Notes under the pieces: model-generated | What the model saw: the letters and a program-made list of their open reading frames with translations, nothing else | What the model was told of the DNA's origin: nothing | Databases searched by the model: none | Made by a program: the position numbers and the translations under genes | Part shown: positions 1 to 3,964 of the stretch, piece by piece | Layout: every line of letters starts with the position of its first letter | How positions within the stretch are numbered: position 1 is the stretch's first letter | Source of the DNA: Gemmatimonadota bacterium | GTDB lineage: Bacteria; Gemmatimonadota; Gemmatimonadetes; Gemmatimonadales; GWC2-71-9 | Assembly: GCA_003221825.1 (NCBI GenBank) | Contig: QHUE01000135.1 | Coordinates: forward strand, 1 to 6,577 | Length of the DNA stretch: 6,577 bases | Direction of reading: 5' to 3'

Positions 1-1152
1 GTCGACGGCGTTGCGCAGCAGGTGCACCAGCGGATCGCCGAGCGCGTCGAGGATTTCCCGATCGAGCTCGATCTCCTTCCCCTCGACGCGGAAGGCGACC
101 TCCTTGCCGAGTTGGCGCGCCACGTCGCGCACCAGACGCGGAAAGCGGTCGAACACCTGCCACACCGGGGTCATCCGCGCCTGGATGATCTCGTTCTGCA
201 GGTCCGCCGAGAGACGCGAGATCTGGATCGCGATCTCGTCGATCTCCGGATCCTGCCCCACCCAGCGGGCGGCCAGATCGTTCAGGCGTCCGCGCTCGGT
301 GACGAGCTCGCCGATCAGATCCATGAGCGTGTCGAGCCGGCGCAGATCCACCCGGATATGACGGCCGCGGCCGGCGCCGGCGACGCTCTCGGCCGGGCTG
401 AGGTGCGCGTCATCACCCGATCCACCGACGCTGACGCGCTCGACGTCTCCGACCGAGCGGACGGCGGCTTCGATGGCGGAGACGTTGGCGCCCGTCTCGA
501 GCTCGAACGCGAAGCTGCCATCGAAGTCATCCGACTCGAAGGCGGCGACCGGCGGCTGCACGCGCTGGACCGCGCCGAGACTCTGGACCTTGCGGACGAT
601 CAGCATGGCGCGACCGCCCTTCAACGGGGCCTCGGCCCTTATAACCACGTTCACGACACGTCCGGATGCGATAGACGCAGCAGGCGCAGCAGGTAGGCCC
701 GGGGACTCGGGAGCCTCAGCCGGTTCAGGCGTGAAGTGACGCGCCAGCGCGCTCGGTTGCGGAGCGGGTTTCGCCTGTTGCCCGGCGCGATCGATGTCGG
801 CGAGAATCGCGGTCAGATCGGCGTCCCGTTCGTGGCCGGTCACGGCCAGCTCGACCGCTTTCTCGAGTGCGTCGGTGGCGCGGAACAGCAGCTGAATGAT
901 GTCGTCGGCGGGCTTACGGCCGCTGCGGCGCAGCTGATCGAGCAGGTTCTCCATGCGGTGCGCGAGATCGGCGACGCGCCCGTAGCCCATCGTCGCCGCC
1001 ATGCCCTTGACCGTATGGACCGCGCGGAACAGCCCGCCGACCGGTTCCGGGGAGGCGGGATTGCGCTCCCAATCGAGCAGCAGCTGGTTGCAGGCGCTCA
1101 AGTGCTCGCGGCTCTCGGCCAGGAACAGCTCGGCGTACTGCGACAGGTCCAT
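1..1152 (-). CDS. cheA: Chemotaxis histidine kinase CheA (N-terminal 384 residues; 3' end beyond window)
   Basis: CheA is the cytoplasmic kinase that autophosphorylates on a histidine and passes phosphate to CheY, working in a complex with receptors and CheW. The frame stays open from ATG at 1152 to the window edge. An HPt (P1) domain fills about residues 1-105, with the phospho-acceptor H46 in the motif HTVKG. A Pro/Ala-rich linker (about 122-162) leads to a ferredoxin-like P2 CheY-binding domain (about 163-245). A second short linker precedes the P3 dimerisation helices (about 265-325, with LDTLMDLIGELV). The P4 ATPase domain then begins (RMTPVWQVFDRFPRLVRD at 326-343). The window ends inside the ATP-binding N box, at HLLRNAVD (377-384). 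The missing part should hold the rest of P4 and the CheW-like P5 domain, given a usual CheA length of about 650-700. The start lies 2 bases after the cheY stop. No good Shine-Dalgarno is visible, so coupling to cheY is likely (inference). Confidence 0.95.
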   Translation of the reverse strand, partial: MDLSQYAELFLAESREHLSACNQLLLDWERNPASPEPVGGLFRAVHTVKGMAATMGYGRVADLAHRMENLLDQLRRSGRKPADDIIQLLFRATDALEKAVELAVTGHERDADLTAILADIDRAGQQAKPAPQPSALARHFTPEPAEAPESPGLPAAPAASIASGRVVNVVIRAEAPLKGGRAMLIVRKVQSLGAVQRVQPPVAAFESDDFDGSFAFELETGANVSAIEAAVRSVGDVERVSVGGSGDDAHLSPAESVAGAGRGRHIRVDLRRLDTLMDLIGELVTERGRLNDLAARWVGQDPEIDEIAIQISRLSADLQNEIIQARMTPVWQVFDRFPRLVRDVARQLGKEVAFRVEGKEIELDREILDALGDPLVHLLRNAVD

Positions 1153-1154
1153 GG

Positions 1155-1517
1155 CTAGCCGAGAACGCGCTGGACGGCTTCGAGAACGCGGGAAGGCTGG
1201 AACGGCTTGACGACGAAGTCCTTGGCGCCGGCCTGAATGGCTTCGACGACGAGCGCCTGCTGGCCCATGGCGCTGCACATCAGGATCTTGGCGTCGGGAT
1301 CGTGCTTCACGATTTCGCGGACGGCGTCGATGCCGCCCATGTCGGGCATCACGATGTCCATCGTGACCAGGTCTGGCTTGAGCTGCCGGTACTTTTCGAC
1401 GGCCTGCGTGCCGGTCTCCGCCTCGCCGACGACCTCGAATCCGGCCTGGGCCAGGATGTCGGTGATCATCGTGCGCATGAAGATCGCGTCGTCACAGACG
1501 AGAACCGTGTGGCTCAC
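1155..1517 (-). CDS. cheY: Chemotaxis response regulator CheY (single receiver domain)
   Basis: A 120-residue stand-alone receiver domain with no output domain. Acidic pocket residues D9 and D10, phospho-acceptor D54 (TMDIVMPDM), S82 (MCSAMG) and K104 (VKPF) are all present, so it should be phosphorylated normally by CheA. The aromatic switch position (Tyr106 in E. coli CheY) is F101. Segments such as DAIFMR, CSAMGQQ and AIQAGAKDF resemble the Thermotoga/Bacillus CheY type, which binds the flagellar switch. Whether this one acts on a flagellar motor or on another output (for example pili) cannot be told from the window. The start codon is GTG, fixed by a strong Shine-Dalgarno (AAGGAG) 6 bases upstream and by the normal N-terminus MSHTVLVCDD. 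The gene sits between cheW (10-base gap) and cheA (2-base gap). Confidence 0.96.
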   Translation of the reverse strand: MSHTVLVCDDAIFMRTMITDILAQAGFEVVGEAETGTQAVEKYRQLKPDLVTMDIVMPDMGGIDAVREIVKHDPDAKILMCSAMGQQALVVEAIQAGAKDFVVKPFQPSRVLEAVQRVLG

Positions 1518-1523
1518 CGCTCG

Positions 1524-1529
1524 CTCCTT
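1524..1529 (-). promoter_or_regulatory. Shine-Dalgarno of cheY overlapping the cheW stop codon
   Basis: On the minus strand the bases read TAAGGAG, where TAA (1530-1528) is the cheW stop and AAGGAG is the ribosome binding site for cheY. A 6-base spacer follows before the GTG start at 1517. It supports the GTG start and suggests that ribosomes finishing cheW can re-initiate on cheY. It is the clearest ribosome binding site in the window. Confidence 0.85.
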
Positions 1530-2049
1530 AAGTAGTCAGAATCGGGCCCAACAGCGCCGCGACATCCAGCACGATGAACAGCTCACCATTGCGCCGGCCG
1601 ACGGCCCGCACCAGCGTGGGATCGACGCCCGGCAGACCCTTGCGATCCTCCAGCGTCGTCTCGCTTCCCGGGCCCGTCGTCAGCATGTCCAACACCTCGT
1701 CCACCGTGAAACCGATCAGCGTCCGTCCGTTCCCCGACGCCTCGCGTTGGCCCAATTCGAGGATGATCGTCGAGCCCGCGGCGTCAGGCGCTTGTGTCTG
1801 GGAGGTCTCGAGGGAAGGGGGTGCGGCGGGACCCGGCTGTGGCTGGCCCAGCGCACGCCACCCTTCCACGACCGTCACCAGTGTGCCGCGGACATTCACG
1901 AGCCCCGCCACGACCGGGGGCGCGCCCGGGATACGCGTCGTTGGGAGGCGCGGGAGAATCTCCCGCACTTGGTCCACCTCGGCCGCGCACGCCAGTGCTC
2001 CCACGCGGAACACGAGCAATCGTGCGGAAACGAGGCTTCCGTCAGTCAT
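1528..2049 (-). CDS. cheW: CheW chemotaxis coupling protein
   Basis: CheW is an adaptor that links CheA to chemoreceptors in the cytoplasmic signalling array. The 173-residue product is one CheW domain: a first beta strand ARLLVFRVG (9-17), then VDQVREILP (25-33), the family signature G-x-VNVRG (49-55, with N52, R54, G55), and a C-terminal half containing LIGFTVDEVLDML (111-123) and GELFIVLDVAALL (155-167). A Pro/Gln/Ala-rich insert at about 69-92 separates the two halves and is longer than usual. The residues after NVRG read TLVTVVEGW, where the family usually has a Pro and an Asp (PVIDL-like). The frame is open further upstream to an ATG at 2106. I choose ATG 2049 because the domain starts just after it. 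This start overlaps the end of the pseudouridine synthase gene by 8 bases (ATGAC shared), and there is no evident Shine-Dalgarno, which suggests coupling. Confidence 0.92.
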   Translation of the reverse strand: MTDGSLVSARLLVFRVGALACAAEVDQVREILPRLPTTRIPGAPPVVAGLVNVRGTLVTVVEGWRALGQPQPGPAAPPSLETSQTQAPDAAGSTIILELGQREASGNGRTLIGFTVDEVLDMLTTGPGSETTLEDRKGLPGVDPTLVRAVGRRNGELFIVLDVAALLGPILTT

Positions 2050-3028
2050 CGGATGCGAAGAAGCCAAGATACTGCAAGGGGTTGCGCTCGGCAAGCAAAT
2101 TTGCATCGGCCGCTGCTTCGGCCAGCGCGGGACGCAAGTCGTCCGGCCATTCCGACCTGAGCGCGAGCGGTTCGCCCGTCACCGGATGCGCGAACGACAG
2201 CGCGGCGGCGTGGAGCACCTGCCGCGGCGCGAGCGTCTCGAGGCGTTCGGCTTGGGGGCGTGCCGACGGCGTCACGCGACGACTCCCGCCGAACGTGTAT
2301 TCGCGGTCGCCGACGATCGGGCAGCCGATGTGGGCGAGGTGCACGCGAATCTGGTGCGTGCGACCGGTGCCGAGCCGCACGCGGAGCAGGTCGGCGTGCG
2401 CGAAGCGCGCGACGAGCGCCGCGTGCGTGACGGCGTGGCGGCCGCCTTCGGCGACCGTCATCCGTTTGCGCTCCTTGGGATGGCGCGCGATCGGCGCGTC
2501 GATGTCCACCGGGCTCTTGCGCAGGTGGCCCCACACCAGCGCCGCGTACACGCGGGTGACGGCGCGCCGCTCGATTGCGCCTGCGAGCCGGCGGTGGGCG
2601 AGATCGCTCTTCGCGACGACCAGCAGCCCCGAGGTGTCGCGGTCGAGGCGGTGCACGATGCCGGGCCGGCCCTCCGTGGACCCGCCGGACAGCTCGGTGC
2701 CCCGCCCAACCAGCACATTCACCAGCGTGTCGTTCCAGTGGCCGGGACCGGGATGCACGACGAGTCCCGCCGGTTTGTCGAGCACGGCGAGATGCTCGTC
2801 CTCAAAAACAAAACTCAGAGAGGCGTGGGACGGCGTGTAAATGCGTGGCGCTCGTTCCTCGGGCAGCTCGACCGTGACTTCCGTCCCGCGTTCCAGCAGG
2901 GCGGAGGCGCGCAGCGCTTTGCCGCGCGCGGTCACGCGTTTATCGGCGATGAGGCGTCCGGCCTGTGTGCGGGAGAGAGCGAGCTGGTCAGCGAGAAACT
3001 TGTCGAGACGTTCAGACTGAACAATCAC
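2042..3028 (-). CDS. rluD: RluA/RluD-family pseudouridine synthase
   Basis: Converts uridine to pseudouridine in RNA, in this family usually 23S rRNA (the RluD positions in helix 69 are the best-known target). The 328-residue product begins with an S4 RNA-binding domain (about 4-55; RLDKFLADQL at 7-16). The catalytic domain follows: LDKPAGLVVHPG (83-94), HRLDRDTSG (126-134) with the catalytic Asp at D129, the conserved Tyr in RVYAALVWG (Y161), RTHQIRVHL (223-231) and the C-terminal LHAAALSFAHP (272-282). All are expected for an active RluD/YlyB-type enzyme, but exact RNA specificity cannot be read from sequence alone. The start is uncertain. GTG at 3028 gives the usual family length. TTG at 3046, overlapping the lspA stop as TTGA, would add six residues. 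Neither has a well-placed ribosome binding site. The frame also extends upstream inside lspA to an ATG at 3100, which looks non-native. Confidence 0.92.
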   Translation of the reverse strand: MIVQSERLDKFLADQLALSRTQAGRLIADKRVTARGKALRASALLERGTEVTVELPEERAPRIYTPSHASLSFVFEDEHLAVLDKPAGLVVHPGPGHWNDTLVNVLVGRGTELSGGSTEGRPGIVHRLDRDTSGLLVVAKSDLAHRRLAGAIERRAVTRVYAALVWGHLRKSPVDIDAPIARHPKERKRMTVAEGGRHAVTHAALVARFAHADLLRVRLGTGRTHQIRVHLAHIGCPIVGDREYTFGGSRRVTPSARPQAERLETLAPRQVLHAAALSFAHPVTGEPLALRSEWPDDLRPALAEAAADANLLAERNPLQYLGFFASDD

Positions 3029-3042
3029 ACAAAAAATGAGGT

Positions 3043-3558
3043 TCAAGGCTCGGCCGCCCGCGCCTCCTTCGCCCGTTGCTGCGCGCGGCCTTCCTGCCAC
3101 AGCGAGAGTCCGAGTGCGATCGCGCCGATCGTAATGGCCGAATCGGCGACGTTGAAGGTCGGCCAGCGCCAGGCGCCGATGCCGACGTCCACGAAATCGA
3201 CGACGCCCTGCGCGCTGCGAATGCGGTCGATCAGGTTGCCGACGGCGCCGCCGCAGACGAGCGCCAGCGCGACGAGGCGGAACCGGTCGCCCGGCCGCGT
3301 CCCGCGCACCAGCGAGGCGAGCACGAACAGCGCGATGATCGCGAGGCCGAGGAAGATCCAGCGCGAGTTGTCGCCCAGGTGCAGGCCGAACGCGGCCCCT
3401 TCGTTATAGACGAGCCGGAACTGCACGGTGTCGCCGATCACCTGCAGCGGCAGGCGCCGCGCCAGGAATGATTCGGCGATCAGCTTGGTGGCGAAGTCAG
3501 ACACGACGACGGCGACTAACGTCCCCCAGAACAGCCGGCGCTCAGCGGCGTTTACCAT
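3043..3558 (-). CDS. lspA: Lipoprotein signal peptidase (signal peptidase II)
   Basis: An inner-membrane aspartyl protease that cuts the signal peptide from diacylglyceryl-modified prolipoproteins, acting after Lgt. The 171-residue product has the normal size and four predicted membrane segments (about 9-28, 67-85, 93-112 and 136-155). Family motifs are in order: SDFATK (20-25), VYNEGAAFG (50-58), GGAVGNLIDR (103-112), VVDFVDV (119-125) and FNVADSAITIG (135-145). The catalytic aspartate pair corresponds to D121 and D139. The tail is short, charged and Ala-rich, as in cytoplasmic ends of many LspA proteins. I choose ATG 3558, which has GAGAGGA just upstream (a short spacer). An in-frame ATG at 3597 would add a 13-residue leader and has no ribosome binding site. 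The chosen start lies 17 bases inside the end of the zinc-finger gene. Confidence 0.96.
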   Translation of the reverse strand: MVNAAERRLFWGTLVAVVVSDFATKLIAESFLARRLPLQVIGDTVQFRLVYNEGAAFGLHLGDNSRWIFLGLAIIALFVLASLVRGTRPGDRFRLVALALVCGGAVGNLIDRIRSAQGVVDFVDVGIGAWRWPTFNVADSAITIGAIALGLSLWQEGRAQQRAKEARAAEP

Positions 3559-3964
3559 CTTCCTCTCGGGCCTTGCACTTGATGCAGAGGCGGGCATGTG
3601 GGAGGGCGTCGAGTCGGTCGAATCCGATCGGATCGCCGCATTGCTCGCACCGGCCGAAGCGCTCCGGGGCGCTGTACAGCCGCCGCAGCGCCTCGTTCAC
3701 GTGCCAGAGGTAGCGGCCTTCCTGCGACGCGAACAGAAACGCCTTCTCGCGCTCCATCGCGTCGGTCCCCTGGTCGGCCATGTGGAAGGAGTAGCTCGAG
3801 AGATCGCCATCCGAGGCCTGCAGGCTCGAATTGAACGACTCCCCGTAGTGGCCCAGCTCCTTGATGACGCGGGCGCGCTCTTCGAGCAGCCGCTTCTCGA
3901 GGTGAGTCAACTGTTTCTTGTTGAGGCCGGCTTTGGCCTTCACCTTCGTCGACTTCGTCGGCAT
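3542..3964 (-). CDS. TraR/DksA-family zinc-finger regulator
   Basis: A 140-residue protein with a Lys-rich N-terminus (1-17), a long helical region (about 16-98) likely to form the DksA-type coiled coil, and a C-terminal C4 zinc finger (C106, C109, C127, C130; CEQCG-x16-CIKC). Members of this family enter the RNA polymerase secondary channel and modulate transcription initiation, often with ppGpp. The coiled-coil tip reads HMADQGTDAMERE (61-73), which carries D64 and D68 rather than the E. coli DksA DxxDxA tip. It resembles the YteA-like subgroup common outside Proteobacteria. Direct DksA-like action is therefore inference. The ATG at 3964 overlaps the ileS stop by one base (TAATG), with a purine-rich GCGGAA about 8 bases upstream. 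It could equally be called a DksA-like or YteA-like protein. Confidence 0.92.
   Translation of the reverse strand: MPTKSTKVKAKAGLNKKQLTHLEKRLLEERARVIKELGHYGESFNSSLQASDGDLSSYSFHMADQGTDAMEREKAFLFASQEGRYLWHVNEALRRLYSAPERFGRCEQCGDPIGFDRLDALPHARLCIKCKAREEDGKRR

Noticed and set aside
22..696. A 224-codon open frame on the plus strand opposite cheA
   Set aside because: The minus strand encodes continuous CheA P2, P3 and P4 sequence. The plus-strand product looks like a reverse-complement shadow with no family motif.
1..1152. cheA as a truncated pseudogene
   Set aside because: The frame is open to the window edge with all expected domain motifs. The missing C-terminus is due to the window boundary, not to a stop or frameshift.
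3026..3062. Possible rho-independent terminator between lspA and rluD (GC-rich stretch followed by T6)
   Set aside because: The GC-rich part does not fold into a convincing uninterrupted stem by eye, and the T run is separated from it and lies at the start of the next gene.
1574..3409. A 611-codon open frame on the plus strand opposite cheW, rluD and lspA
   Set aside because: It is antisense to three clearly conserved genes, has no recognisable domain, and is rich in Arg, Ala, Pro and Ser. That is what GC-rich codon bias produces on the opposite strand.
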